Assembly: GCA_029564115.1 (NCBI GenBank)
Contig: JAKQQP010000233.1
Coordinates: 164,658-228,657 of the forward strand
DNA from: Candidatus Rifleibacteriota bacterium
GTDB taxonomy: Bacteria; Riflebacteria; Ozemobacteria; Ozemobacterales; Ozemobacteraceae
Direction: 5' to 3'
Length of the DNA: 64,000 nt
Shown here: piece by piece, positions 16,634 through 25,720 of the stretch
How the letters are laid out: each line of letters begins with the position of its first letter
Numbering within the stretch: the stretch's first letter is position 1
Translations under genes and position numbers: made by a program
The notes under the pieces: model-generated
Seen by the model: the letters and a program-made list of their open reading frames with translations, nothing else
Told to the model about the DNA's origin: nothing
The model's database searches: none

Positions 16634-17812
16634 ATGACACGAACCAGACATTTTGATCATCTGTTACTGTTTGTAGTCGTTGCACTGATGGGCCTTGGCC
16701 TGATAATGGTGTATTCGGCAAGTTCGGTGACGTCTCTGGCCACCATGTCCGATGGTCTGTATTATTTCAAGAGACAGCTCATGTGGGTTGTGGTCGGCCT
16801 CCTGGCCATGCTGAGTATTTCACACATCCCTTATTACAAACTGGAAAAAGCAGCAGTGCCCCTGCTTGGCGTAGCGATTTTTCTGCTGATACTGGTTCTT
16901 GTTCCGGGAGTTGCACGCGATATCGGCGGTGCCAGACGCTGGCTCAGGTTTGGCGGCATCGGTTTTCAGCCATCTGAATTTGCCAAATTGTGTTTTGTAA
17001 TTTATATCTCCCACTCAATTTCGCAAAGACAGGATCGCATTAAAAATTTTCTGCACGGCATGCTTCCTGACATGCTGGTGGCCGGGGCTCTTTTTATACT
17101 CATCTACAAAGAACCAAACCTGTCGACTGCAGCCCTGATAGGCGGAACCTATCTCACCATGTATTTTCTTGGCAACGGATCGTTACGCAACCTGGGCATG
17201 CTCGCTGCGGGCGGCAGCATACTGATCGTCGCCCTCATTTTTCAGGCCGGCTACCGCATGCGACGGTTCTGGGCGTTTATCGACCCCTGGGAAAACGCAC
17301 GCACCAGTGGCTACCACATTATTCAATCACTGGTGGCGATAGGTTCAGGCGGTTTCTGGGGGCTTGGTCTGGGGCAAAGCCGCCAGAAGTTCTTCATTCT
17401 CCCAGAGCGCCACACAGACTTTATTTTTGCAATCATCTGCGAAGAGCTGGGCTTGCTTGGCGGAGTTCTCGTTCTCGTCATGTTTTTCGCCCTGATCTGG
17501 CGTGGCCTGTACATCGCCACGCGGGCTCCAGATAATTTCGGATTTCTGCTCGCTTCTGGTATAACAGCAATTATCGGCCTTCAGGTTCTGGTAAATATAG
17601 GTGTTGTTCTCAGTCTCATGCCGACTACAGGTATCACACTGCCATTTGTCAGCTATGGCGGCTCGAGTCTCGTATTTCTGGCAATAGGCGTAGGTATTCT
17701 GCTGAACATCTCGCGTTACGGAGCCGGGCGAAACGCCTTTGAAGACTACAAAGCGACGCCATTTTCGGGTCAATTCAGCGAACCGAACGTGTCTATCTCA
17801 AGAAGAAGGTAA
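16634..17812 (+). CDS. ftsW: Peptidoglycan glycosyltransferase FtsW (SEDS family)
   Basis: 392 residues with about ten membrane helices. SEDS-family landmarks are present: LMVYSASSV near the N-terminus, ARRWLRFGGIGFQPSEFAKL, a long periplasmic loop (RMRRFWAFIDPWENARTSGY) and the C-terminal GITLPFVSYGGSSL. FtsW polymerises lipid II at the septum together with a class B PBP. The ATG directly follows the murD stop and murG follows by three bases, so the three are co-transcribed. Placement between murD and murG favours FtsW over RodA or SpoVE. Confidence 0.95.
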   Translation: MTRTRHFDHLLLFVVVALMGLGLIMVYSASSVTSLATMSDGLYYFKRQLMWVVVGLLAMLSISHIPYYKLEKAAVPLLGVAIFLLILVLVPGVARDIGGARRWLRFGGIGFQPSEFAKLCFVIYISHSISQRQDRIKNFLHGMLPDMLVAGALFILIYKEPNLSTAALIGGTYLTMYFLGNGSLRNLGMLAAGGSILIVALIFQAGYRMRRFWAFIDPWENARTSGYHIIQSLVAIGSGGFWGLGLGQSRQKFFILPERHTDFIFAIICEELGLLGGVLVLVMFFALIWRGLYIATRAPDNFGFLLASGITAIIGLQVLVNIGVVLSLMPTTGITLPFVSYGGSSLVFLAIGVGILLNISRYGAGRNAFEDYKATPFSGQFSEPNVSISRRR

Positions 17813-17815
17813 AGT

Positions 17816-18898
17816 ATGCGTATAATTTTCAGCGGCGGCGGCACAGGCGGCCATATCTACCCGGCACTGGCAATCAGAGAAAGTCTTGCCCGCCACTTTG
17901 AATTCGAAAGCGGCTATGTAGGCGTCAGCGGCGGCATGGAAGAAAAAATCGTCAGTCGCGAAAAAGATATACCTTTCTTCGGAGTTCGGGCACAGGGGAT
18001 GCCGCGCAGCATCAGTGCGGCCTGGTTAACTTTTCCCTTTAAAAACATCGGAGGAATAATAGACGCCTGGCAACATCTGAGAAAATTCAAACCTGATCTG
18101 GCCATCACCACGGGTGGCTTCGTTGCCTTTCCGGTGCTTGCAGCCGCCAGACTTCTTGGCATCCCGGCGGTTATACATGAACAGAACGCCGCCATGGGGG
18201 TAACCAACCGGCTGTTTGCCAAAAGTGCCGCGAAAGTTCTTCTAACATACGCCTCTGCGGCCAAAGAAGACGGCAGTCGCGTCATTCTGACCGGCAACCC
18301 GGTGCGTTCAGCATTTCTCAGAGAAATACCCGCCAGCAACCGTTTTAACCGCAAACCCGGCGAATTTATCGTTCTGGCTGTAGGTGGCTCGCGTGGCGCC
18401 ATGTCTCTGAACCGCGCCTGTATCGAGCTGACACAAAACTGGCTGCCTCAGCACCCTCAGATACGTCTGATCCACATCAGCGGAGAACGCGACTTCGACA
18501 TGGTTAAATCAGCCACAGAAAAAGCTTCTGACAATTACACCCTCCTGCCCTACCTGCACGAAATGCGCGAAGCCTTCGAAGTAGCCGATTTACTGGTTTC
18601 AAGGGCAGGAGCCACAATTCTTGCCGAAATCGCCGTATGCAAAAAACCGGCCGTACTGGTGCCTTTCCCCTTTGCCACAGATAATCACCAGGAAAAAAAT
18701 GCGCGGGTTCTCGAAGAGCTTGGGGCAGCACGCCTGATGCTAGACCGCGACCTGAATGGAACTCGGCTGGCCGCAATGCTTGAAGAACTCAACAACCCCG
18801 AAAAACTGCAAAAAATGGCGGCAGCCATGGAAAAAAGCCGGCCTCAGGATGTAGAAGAAAGAATTTGCACAGAAATTTCCCGGCTGTTGAGGTCATAA
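17816..18898 (+). CDS. murG: UDP-GlcNAc:lipid I N-acetylglucosaminyltransferase MurG
   Basis: 360 residues; the start follows AAGAAGGTAAAGT. The N-terminal glycine-rich loop SGGGTGGHIYPALA, the second-domain loop VGGSRGAMSLN and the UDP-GlcNAc-binding SRAGATILAEIAV are typical of GT28/MurG. It converts lipid I to lipid II on the inner face of the cytoplasmic membrane. Length is standard. murC and murB, which often follow murG, are absent; the next gene is ftsQ after an 89-base gap with its own promoter. Confidence 0.96.
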   Translation: MRIIFSGGGTGGHIYPALAIRESLARHFEFESGYVGVSGGMEEKIVSREKDIPFFGVRAQGMPRSISAAWLTFPFKNIGGIIDAWQHLRKFKPDLAITTGGFVAFPVLAAARLLGIPAVIHEQNAAMGVTNRLFAKSAAKVLLTYASAAKEDGSRVILTGNPVRSAFLREIPASNRFNRKPGEFIVLAVGGSRGAMSLNRACIELTQNWLPQHPQIRLIHISGERDFDMVKSATEKASDNYTLLPYLHEMREAFEVADLLVSRAGATILAEIAVCKKPAVLVPFPFATDNHQEKNARVLEELGAARLMLDRDLNGTRLAAMLEELNNPEKLQKMAAAMEKSRPQDVEERICTEISRLLRS

Positions 18899-18931
18899 CA
18901 AGCATGCTCTGTCAATCAATAAAGTTGCTGC

Positions 18932-18960
18932 TTGTACTAATCAGGCGGCAGTGATAAAAT
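18932..18960 (+). promoter_or_regulatory. Predicted promoter of ftsQ
   Basis: TTGTAC (18932-18937) and TAAAAT (18955-18960) with a 17-base spacer and TGA before the -10 (extended -10). RNA would start near 18967, about 20 bases before the TTG start of ftsQ. Confidence 0.45.
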
Positions 18961-18987
18961 ATTGCATCAAACCCGGAGATTGAAACT

Positions 18988-19890
18988 TTGTCAGGTGACT
19001 TCAGCAGGTCAAACCGTGCATATCGGCAGCCCCCTCAGCAACAGCTGACCGAAGAGGCTCGCAGCAAGCTGCGCCGCAAGCGTTATCGGTCGAGACTGTC
19101 GAGTTTTGCCCGCCTGCTTCATCCCTTGAAAACTGTGGCCTTCACGCTGATAATAATCAGTCTTTGTTACACAGCAATCGTGCAGTTGCGGCACCTGTTT
19201 TTCAATACGTCATACTTCGAGATCAAAACACTCGAAGTCGAGGGAAATTCAACCCTCAGCCGCGAACACATCCTGAAAACCGCCGGGCTTGCTCCTGGGC
19301 TGAAACTTTTTTCCATAGACCGTGAAGCAATCAAAGACATTCTAAAAACCGACCCGCTGATCAAAAACGTCGAAATAGATCTTGACGGCCTATACACACT
19401 GAGACTTAAGATCACCGAAAGAAAACCGGTATTATATGCCAAAGCCGGTATAGCTTTTTACGAAATCTCTGATGACGGCATCATAATCAGCACCGAAGGA
19501 ATGGGCGAGAAAGATCTTCCGGTAATCACCGGGCTGAAGCTACAAACCGCACAAGCAGGAGATTCACTATCCAGTAATGACGACTTTTATTTTGCACACA
19601 ACTGGATCAAATCTCTGGGTGACCGCATACTCCGGCAAATATCCGAAATCAACTTTTCCAGCGTGCAGAATCCATACCTTATTCTGATAACCGGCGAAAA
19701 AATTTTTCCGAGAAGTGTTGAAGATTTTAAAAATCGTTATGATTTTTTGCGTGCACTCCTTGACAACCTTAGAAAGAATAATGTAGAACCATTCTACCTC
19801 GATATGAGGGCACCCAGCGAAATTGTCGTCCGTCCTAAAAAGTCCGCGGGTGCTTCGCAGAGAAACAGGGGTTCGGTTACCGGTGGATGA
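18988..19890 (+). CDS. ftsQ: Cell division protein FtsQ/DivIB
   Basis: 300 residues from a TTG at 18988 with CGGAGA eight bases upstream; no ATG is available near this point. A basic cytoplasmic tail of ~45 residues precedes one membrane helix (AFTLIIISLCYTAIVQL), then a POTRA domain (YFEIKTLEVEGNSTLSREHI) and the FtsQ-type beta domain (VEIDLDGLYTLRLKITERKP). It is a bitopic divisome protein linking early and late components. It overlaps ftsA by eight bases when ftsA starts at its GTG. Confidence 0.92.
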   Translation: MSGDFSRSNRAYRQPPQQQLTEEARSKLRRKRYRSRLSSFARLLHPLKTVAFTLIIISLCYTAIVQLRHLFFNTSYFEIKTLEVEGNSTLSREHILKTAGLAPGLKLFSIDREAIKDILKTDPLIKNVEIDLDGLYTLRLKITERKPVLYAKAGIAFYEISDDGIIISTEGMGEKDLPVITGLKLQTAQAGDSLSSNDDFYFAHNWIKSLGDRILRQISEINFSSVQNPYLILITGEKIFPRSVEDFKNRYDFLRALLDNLRKNNVEPFYLDMRAPSEIVVRPKKSAGASQRNRGSVTGG

Positions 19891-21112
19891 TTTGATTGTT
19901 GGCCTCGACATAGGCACTACCAAAGTCTGTGCAGTTATAGGTGAGCTTCAGAATGGGCGCACCATCAACGTGCTCGGCGTTGGCAGCGCATCTTCCGGTG
20001 ACGGTGTCAAAAAGGGCGCCATCGTTGATATCGAACGAACAACTCAGGCTATTATCGACGCCGTCGAAGAAGCCGAAAAATCTGCAGATGTCGTGATCGA
20101 TAACGTGTATGTAGGTATTGCCGGTGCCCATATCTGTTCGATGAACAGCCAGGGCATAGTTGCCATCAAGGGCAACAACCAGGAAATAACCTCAGAAGAT
20201 ATCGACAGGGCCGTAGAAAACGCCAAAACGGCGATTTCGATACCGCCACACCAGGATATCATTCACATTTTACCTCGTGAATTCGTCGTCGACGAGCAGA
20301 AAGACATAAACAACCCTCTTGGTATGGTAGGCGGTCGTCTCGAAGCCCAGGTGCACATTGTAACCGGCGCCGTCACGGCCATGCAGAATATCATGAAATG
20401 CTGTGAAATGGCCAAACTAAAAGTAGAAGACGTAGTTCTACAACAATACGCTTCGAGCATGGCCGTTCTCTCTGAAGACGAAAAGAAGCTGGGTGTCGTC
20501 CTCGTCGATATCGGTGGGGGCACCACCGATCTGATAATTTTCCAGAACGGGCACGTTGTCCACTCATATAGTATCGATATCGGCGGTCGCCTGGTCACCA
20601 ATGATCTGGCCGTCGGGCTGAAGACTTCGACTCTGGCGGCAGAAGAATTAAAAATAAGCGCCGGAGTTGCACGGTCAGATCTTGCTGACGAACACATGGT
20701 GATCGAGGTTCCGGTTGCGGGCGGAGAACGCACCAAGCCCTACCGTCAGATGTTTCTCGCAGAAATAATCGAACCGCGCATGGAAGAAATTTTTTACGAA
20801 GTAAAAAGTCAGATAGAAAAACACGTTTCTCTTGACGTCATACCGGCCGGCGTTGTATTAACAGGGGGTAGCTCTCTTATGAATGGGTGCCCTGAACTCG
20901 CCGAAGAAATTCTTGGCCTGCCGGTGCGTCGCGGTTCGCCCGTAGAAATAGTCGGGCTCAGGGAACAAGTGCGCAAACCCCAGTATTCAACAGCTCTTGG
21001 ACTTATAAGGTATGGCGCACAAAATTATCGTGCACCCACTAGAGAATCCGGTGCACTTCGTGGTATAATTGACCGAATTCAGTCAGTCATCCGAAAATTC
21101 TTCACCGATTGA
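19883..21112 (+). CDS. ftsA: Cell division protein FtsA
   Basis: 409 residues from the GTG at 19883. The frame is open to 19823, but that adds 20 residues not expected in the family and a 68-base overlap with ftsQ. Actin-fold motifs are clear: VGLDIGTTKVCAVIG (phosphate 1), VVLVDIGGGTTDLIIF (phosphate 2) and VVLTGGSSLMNG (adenosine). The C-terminus ends in an amphipathic helix (RGIIDRIQSVIRKFF) for membrane attachment. FtsA tethers FtsZ filaments to the membrane. It is followed by ftsZ after a 64-base gap containing a second promoter candidate. Confidence 0.95.
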   Translation: MDDLIVGLDIGTTKVCAVIGELQNGRTINVLGVGSASSGDGVKKGAIVDIERTTQAIIDAVEEAEKSADVVIDNVYVGIAGAHICSMNSQGIVAIKGNNQEITSEDIDRAVENAKTAISIPPHQDIIHILPREFVVDEQKDINNPLGMVGGRLEAQVHIVTGAVTAMQNIMKCCEMAKLKVEDVVLQQYASSMAVLSEDEKKLGVVLVDIGGGTTDLIIFQNGHVVHSYSIDIGGRLVTNDLAVGLKTSTLAAEELKISAGVARSDLADEHMVIEVPVAGGERTKPYRQMFLAEIIEPRMEEIFYEVKSQIEKHVSLDVIPAGVVLTGGSSLMNGCPELAEEILGLPVRRGSPVEIVGLREQVRKPQYSTALGLIRYGAQNYRAPTRESGALRGIIDRIQSVIRKFFTD

Positions 21113-21140
21113 TTGAGCAATAAACAGACAAAATTAGATT
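21113..21140 (+). promoter_or_regulatory. Predicted promoter of ftsZ
   Basis: TTGAGC (21113-21118) and TAGATT (21135-21140) with a 16-base spacer, in the ftsA-ftsZ gap. A further perfect extended -10 (TGG followed by TATAAT at 21064-21069) lies inside the end of ftsA but lacks a -35. Confidence 0.35.
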
Positions 21141-21176
21141 TTGCCGAAGGCAGAGCAGAAATAACAGGAGGCGAGC

Positions 21177-22304
21177 ATGGTGTTTGATTTTAACCAGGCG
21201 GCATTGGACAATGCGGAAATTAAGGTAATCGGCGTGGGTGGCGGCGGTTCGAATGCGGTAAACAGAATGATCGAAGCAGGTCTGGCAGGTGTTGAGTTCA
21301 TAACTGCCAACACAGATGCACAGGCACTTACCCATTCCAATGCCAAAATCAAGATTCAGCTGGGCGACAAGCTGACAAAGGGTCTCGGCGCCGGTGCCAA
21401 CTATGAAGTTGGTAAAAAAGCCGCTGAAGACGACAGAGAAGCCATCGCCGAAGTTCTTGAAGGTGCCGACATGGTTTTCATCACTGCAGGCATGGGCGGC
21501 GGAACAGGCACTGGCGCTGCTCCGGTCGTAGCTGAAGTTGCCCGCGAAGTAGGCGCTCTGACTGTTGCCGTAGTGACCAAACCCTTCACTTTTGAAGGTC
21601 GCAAACGCTCTAACGCTGCCGAACTCGGCATCAAGAACCTCAAAGATCGCGTAGACGCCATCATCGTAATTCCGAATGACAAGCTTCTGCAGATTTCCAA
21701 AGAAAACGTCACCATGCTCGAAGCCTTTGGTTATGCAGACGACATTCTGCGCCAGGGCGTCCAGGGCATTTCCGATCTGATAGTTGTGCCCGGCCTTATC
21801 AATACTGACTTTGCCGACGTAAAAACCATTATGAGTTCAGCCGGTTCTGCTTTGATGGGCATCGGCACCGCAGAAGGCGAAAACCGCGCGGTAACCGCCG
21901 CTCAGATGGCTATTTCCAGCCCGCTTCTCGAGTCCTCGATTCAGGGTGCCAAGGGCGTTCTGATGAATATCACCGCCGGCCCAGACCTCGGAATTCACGA
22001 AGTCAACAATGCCTGCACCATCGTTCAGGAAGTGGTCGATCCCGATGCAAACATCATTTACGGTCATGCTGTTAACGAAGGCATGGGCAGTGCAATCAGA
22101 ATTACCGTTATCGCCACTGGTTTCGGTGAAGAAGCCAAATCCGGTATCGATTCAAAGAAACGCATTCTCGACGACCTGCGCACAGTGCGCCCGGTGGCCG
22201 AAACTCACGTTCCCCAGCAGCAGGTTGTCAATGCTCCTCCGGCATACAACGCCGCCGACGAACGTGAAATCCCGACCTTTTTGAGAAAACGCAGAAACGT
22301 CTGA
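21177..22304 (+). CDS. ftsZ: Cell division protein FtsZ
   Basis: 375 residues; ATG at 21177 with a perfect AGGAGG upstream, the strongest ribosome site in the cluster. It has the tubulin GTP-binding loop [18 protein letters not shown], the N-terminal [19 protein letters not shown], and the T7 region [16 protein letters not shown]. The extreme C-terminus [15 protein letters not shown] is the conserved peptide that binds FtsA, after a short linker. It polymerises into the Z-ring. It is the last gene of the division cluster. Confidence 0.98.
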   Translation: MVFDFNQAALDNAEIKVIGVGGGGSNAVNRMIEAGLAGVEFITANTDAQALTHSNAKIKIQLGDKLTKGLGAGANYEVGKKAAEDDREAIAEVLEGADMVFITAGMGGGTGTGAAPVVAEVAREVGALTVAVVTKPFTFEGRKRSNAAELGIKNLKDRVDAIIVIPNDKLLQISKENVTMLEAFGYADDILRQGVQGISDLIVVPGLINTDFADVKTIMSSAGSALMGIGTAEGENRAVTAAQMAISSPLLESSIQGAKGVLMNITAGPDLGIHEVNNACTIVQEVVDPDANIIYGHAVNEGMGSAIRITVIATGFGEEAKSGIDSKKRILDDLRTVRPVAETHVPQQQVVNAPPAYNAADEREIPTFLRKRRNV

Positions 22305-22330
22305 GCAATATCCAACCCTGTTGCATACAA

Positions 22331-22358
22331 GCCAGGGGCAGGCGCGCCTGCCCCTGGC
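22331..22358. terminator. 28-bp perfect palindrome after ftsZ (possible terminator or operator)
   Basis: GCCAGGGGCAGGCG followed at once by its exact reverse complement. As RNA it gives a 12-13-bp GC-rich stem, but the tail is TTATAATATC rather than a T-run, so termination would be inefficient. A perfect TATAAT (22360-22365) starts two bases later, which also allows an operator role for the radical SAM gene. Confidence 0.4.
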
Positions 22359-22394
22359 TTATAATATCTGAAGATATAAAATAGTGAGACGGCT

Positions 22395-23873
22395 TTGGGT
22401 CTTAAGCATCGCCACAATTATGAATCGACGGTCAATGCGCTGAAAGCCTCAGAAAAGCATTACCTGACAAGCGCCCACGCCGGCAGCCTGAGCGTAGCTC
22501 TGATCTACCCGAATTTATACAGCCTTGGAATGAGCAATCTTGGTTTTCTGACGGTGCATAGAATCGTTTCGGCACAGCCCGGCACGGCAGTAGAAAGATT
22601 TTTTCCGGCTCTCGAGCCTGAATCACCGCTCGCACCACCCTACTATTCGTTTGAAACCGGGCGACCGCTCGGCGATTTCGACGTTATGATGTTTTCTTTC
22701 AGCTACGAGGGTGACTTTGATAAAATTCCCGGTCTGTTCGCGGCACTCGGCCTGCCTGTTTACGCCAGTGAACGTAACCGCCATCACCCTCTGCTGATTG
22801 CCGGTGGTGCTGCTGTCGCCTCGAATCCGGCTGCCCTGTCACAGATTTTCGATGCTCTGGTTCCGGGAGAAGCTGAAACAACCGTCGCCCCGATAATCGG
22901 GCAACTGCAGCGGGAGGGTTACGAAGCAGCTTCACTTGCGGCCATTCCAGGGGTCTGGGTTCCAGAATATACCGATCAGATACCAGAATTGTGCGGCCGC
23001 CACGACATTAACGCCCAGCCTGCCTGGTCTCACATCGTTTCGAGCCGTAACGCCTTTGGAGGAGCGCACATGATAGAAGTCATGCGTGGTTGCCCACGTG
23101 CGTGCGCCTTTTGTCTTGCCCGGGCTATTTATGCTCCAGTCAGACACCTTAGCGCAGAAAACCTCTCGCGATGGCTCGACCAGCACCCTGACTGCCGCGA
23201 TCTAGGGTTAGTGGCTCCCTCTCTTTTCGACCATCCACAGGTTGAAGAAATTTTTGCCATGCTGACCGACCGCGGCATAAGAATACGCAATTCATCTGTA
23301 AAATGGGAAAAGCTAACCCCCAAAATCATGGAAGCCCTGAGAAAATCAGGCATCACCGGGCTTACGCTCGCTCCTGAAACAGGCAGCGAAAGACTGCGCC
23401 GGGCAATGCACAAACCCCTGGACCAGCAAAGATTTTTGCAGCGGGTCCAGGAGATGTTCGACCACGGATTTGAGCACCTGAAAATGTATTTTGTCGCCTG
23501 TCTTCCCGGCGAAGAAACCGAAGATATCGATGCAACGATCAGCCTGATCGAAAATGTCAGTCGTCTGGTCACGGGCAGCGCTTCGATTTCGGCAGCCTTT
23601 TCGGTGTTTGTTCCGAAGCGCCACACAGCCTGGCAGAATATGCCGGCGGCAAACCAGTATGATGTAAAAAAACGTCTCAAATATATAAAAGAACAGTTAA
23701 GCAGGCTTCCCGGGCAGATCAAAACTTCTTTCGAAAGTCACCAGGAAGCCGCGAGACAAGCTCTGTTATCGCAGATTGGCCCTGAACTCGCAGAGGAATA
23801 CGCACGGGAGGCAAGAGAATGGCGCGAAAACAAGTTATTCGCTCGCAATCAATTTTCCGCACTGGAATTCTGA
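22395..23873 (+). CDS. B12-binding-domain radical SAM protein of unknown function
   Basis: 492 residues from a TTG at 22395; the start is uncertain because no ATG lies upstream of the conserved region. The first ~200 residues form a Rossmann-like domain of the cobalamin-binding type (ALIYPNLYSLGMSNLGFLT, HHPLLIAGGAA) but lack the DxHxxG cobalamin-ligand motif. The radical SAM cluster MRGCPRACAFC gives CxxxCxxC at Cys 233, 237 and 240. Later motifs LTLAPETGSERLRRAMHKP and LKMYFVACLPGE fit YgiQ/MiaB-like TIM barrels. No methylthiotransferase TRAM domain is seen. The substrate is unknown. It overlaps the BMP lipoprotein gene by 55 bases. Confidence 0.85.
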   Translation: MGLKHRHNYESTVNALKASEKHYLTSAHAGSLSVALIYPNLYSLGMSNLGFLTVHRIVSAQPGTAVERFFPALEPESPLAPPYYSFETGRPLGDFDVMMFSFSYEGDFDKIPGLFAALGLPVYASERNRHHPLLIAGGAAVASNPAALSQIFDALVPGEAETTVAPIIGQLQREGYEAASLAAIPGVWVPEYTDQIPELCGRHDINAQPAWSHIVSSRNAFGGAHMIEVMRGCPRACAFCLARAIYAPVRHLSAENLSRWLDQHPDCRDLGLVAPSLFDHPQVEEIFAMLTDRGIRIRNSSVKWEKLTPKIMEALRKSGITGLTLAPETGSERLRRAMHKPLDQQRFLQRVQEMFDHGFEHLKMYFVACLPGEETEDIDATISLIENVSRLVTGSASISAAFSVFVPKRHTAWQNMPAANQYDVKKRLKYIKEQLSRLPGQIKTSFESHQEAARQALLSQIGPELAEEYAREAREWRENKLFARNQFSALEF

Positions 23874-24862
23874 TTCTGGCAGTCGCCATACTGGTGACAC
23901 TGTCTGGCTGCTGCAGTCGCGAAGAGCCGCAGACTGTCATCAAGCCAAAGCGCATAGGTCTGATGATCACCCCACGCGGGCTCAACGACAAAGGCTTCAA
24001 TGATCACGCTTTCGATGGCCTGAAAGAGGCCGAAAAGCGTTTTGACATCGAGACTGTCGTCATAGAGCCTGCCACCATGCAGGACCCGGAAGCATCACTG
24101 CGATTCTTCGCCGGGCAAAAGTTCGATGCCATCATTGCCGTTGGCCTCGCCTTCGTCGATGCCATACGCAAAATTGCTGCCGAGAACCCGGAACTGCCCT
24201 TTTATGTGATCGATTCAGATCTCGACGAGAACAATATCAGAGGCATTTCCTTCCGCGAAGAGGAAGGGGCCTATCTTTGCGGCTTTCTTGCCTCCAGATT
24301 CAGTAAAAGTGGCAAAATCGGTTTTATCGGCGGCGTTAAAAACCCCGTTATCGAGCGTTTTGCCATTGGTTTTCGCACCGGAGCCTATGATGCAGCAAGC
24401 AGCACTGGAGTTCTTGAAGAGTATATCAGCAAAGATTTTTCTGGTTTCAGTGACCCTGACGCAGCGGCGACCATCGCAGAAAACATGTATAGAACTGGGT
24501 GCGACGTTATTTTTTCTGCTGCCGGCGCTTCGGGGCTTGGTGTCATTTCTGCTGCCGTAAAAACCCGCAATTATGTTATCGGAGTAGACATGAACCAGGA
24601 CTCACTGGCCCCCGGTCTGGTTCTTACCAGTATGCTCAAACGTGTCGATCTGGTTGTTCAAAATATTGTCGCCAGCATCTGCGAAAATCGCAAATCCGAG
24701 TATATAAAGCGATCTTACGGCCTGGCCGACAATGCAATCGGCTTGACTGATTTTCAGTTGAGTTTTAAAGTTGTCGGAGAAGACCTGGTCAACGAACTGA
24801 ATCGCTTGCGGCGCGGCATAATAGAGGGAAAAATCAATACAGGTCTGAAAGAAGAAGACTGA
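23819..24862 (+). CDS. BMP-family (Med/PnrA-like) substrate-binding lipoprotein
   Basis: 347 residues; ATG at 23819 with GGGAGG upstream, inside the end of the preceding gene. A lipoprotein signal with lipobox LSGC places the lipidated Cys at residue 31. The mature protein matches the basic membrane protein family: RIGLMITPRGLNDKGFNDHA, IIAVGLAFVDAI, GKIGFIGGVKNPVIERF and VIGVDMNQDSLAPG. Such proteins bind nucleosides or related ligands for an ABC importer. No permease or ATPase genes adjoin it, so it either works with a transporter elsewhere or acts as a sensor. Confidence 0.88.
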   Translation: MARKQVIRSQSIFRTGILILAVAILVTLSGCCSREEPQTVIKPKRIGLMITPRGLNDKGFNDHAFDGLKEAEKRFDIETVVIEPATMQDPEASLRFFAGQKFDAIIAVGLAFVDAIRKIAAENPELPFYVIDSDLDENNIRGISFREEEGAYLCGFLASRFSKSGKIGFIGGVKNPVIERFAIGFRTGAYDAASSTGVLEEYISKDFSGFSDPDAAATIAENMYRTGCDVIFSAAGASGLGVISAAVKTRNYVIGVDMNQDSLAPGLVLTSMLKRVDLVVQNIVASICENRKSEYIKRSYGLADNAIGLTDFQLSFKVVGEDLVNELNRLRRGIIEGKINTGLKEED

Positions 24863-24865
24863 GCT

Positions 24866-25678
24866 ATGGATAATCGACCAATCGGCATTTTTGACTCTGG
24901 AGTCGGTGGTTTAACGGTTTTCAAAGAAATCAGAGAGTTACTGCCATCCGAAAACCTGATTTATTTCGGAGATACGGCAAGAGTGCCATACGGCGGCAAG
25001 TCCGTTCAGGTCATTCAAAAGTTCGCCGCTGAAATTGCTCATTTTCTCGAGCTGCAAAATGTGAAAATGATAGTCGTTGCCTGCAATACGGCATCAGCGG
25101 TTGCATTGCACAAGCTGAAATCAGAAAGCACTCTGCCGATCATCGGGGTGATCGACCCAGGAGTAAGAGCGGCCATAAAAGCCTCAGGAAACGGCACTGT
25201 CGGCGTCATAGGCACCCGCGCCACAATAAACTCAGGTGCTTACCAGGAAAGGCTTGCCAGACTGCGCAACAATGTGAAGGTCGTCGCGCGGGCCTGCCCG
25301 CTGCTGGTGCCGATTGTCGAAGAAAATCTTCTAACTTCAGAAATTGCCAGACTCGCTCTCAAAATGTATCTCGAAGATTTCAGAAGCATGAATATCAGTT
25401 CACTGATTCTGGCCTGCACGCACTACCCTCTGCTTAAATCCATGATTGACTCTTACTTTTCCGGGCAGGTCGCCCTTGTTGATTCTGCCTATGAAACCGC
25501 GCTTGAAGTCAAAGAAGTGCTGACTGCCAGACGAATTACCGCCGAAAGTTCAAGATCCGGAAAAGAACAGTTTTTCGTGTCAGATACCCCTGAGAGCTTC
25601 GCCGGTATTGCCTCCGGATTTCTTGGGCGGGCTCTTGCAGGCGACTGCATTCAGCATTCATGGCAGAATGAATTTTAA
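24866..25678 (+). CDS. murI: Glutamate racemase
   Basis: 270 residues, ATG three bases after the lipoprotein stop. The N-terminus PIGIFDSGVGGLTVFKEI and FGDTARVPYGGKS are diagnostic. The two catalytic cysteines are visible: Cys73 in VVACNTASA and Cys184 in LACTHYPLL. It makes D-glutamate, the substrate for MurD encoded about 9 kb upstream. Length is standard for the family. Confidence 0.96.
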   Translation: MDNRPIGIFDSGVGGLTVFKEIRELLPSENLIYFGDTARVPYGGKSVQVIQKFAAEIAHFLELQNVKMIVVACNTASAVALHKLKSESTLPIIGVIDPGVRAAIKASGNGTVGVIGTRATINSGAYQERLARLRNNVKVVARACPLLVPIVEENLLTSEIARLALKMYLEDFRSMNISSLILACTHYPLLKSMIDSYFSGQVALVDSAYETALEVKEVLTARRITAESSRSGKEQFFVSDTPESFAGIASGFLGRALAGDCIQHSWQNEF

Positions 25679-25720
25679 ACTGCCATTGACTTAATTGACC
25701 GCTTGATTGAAAATAACAAC

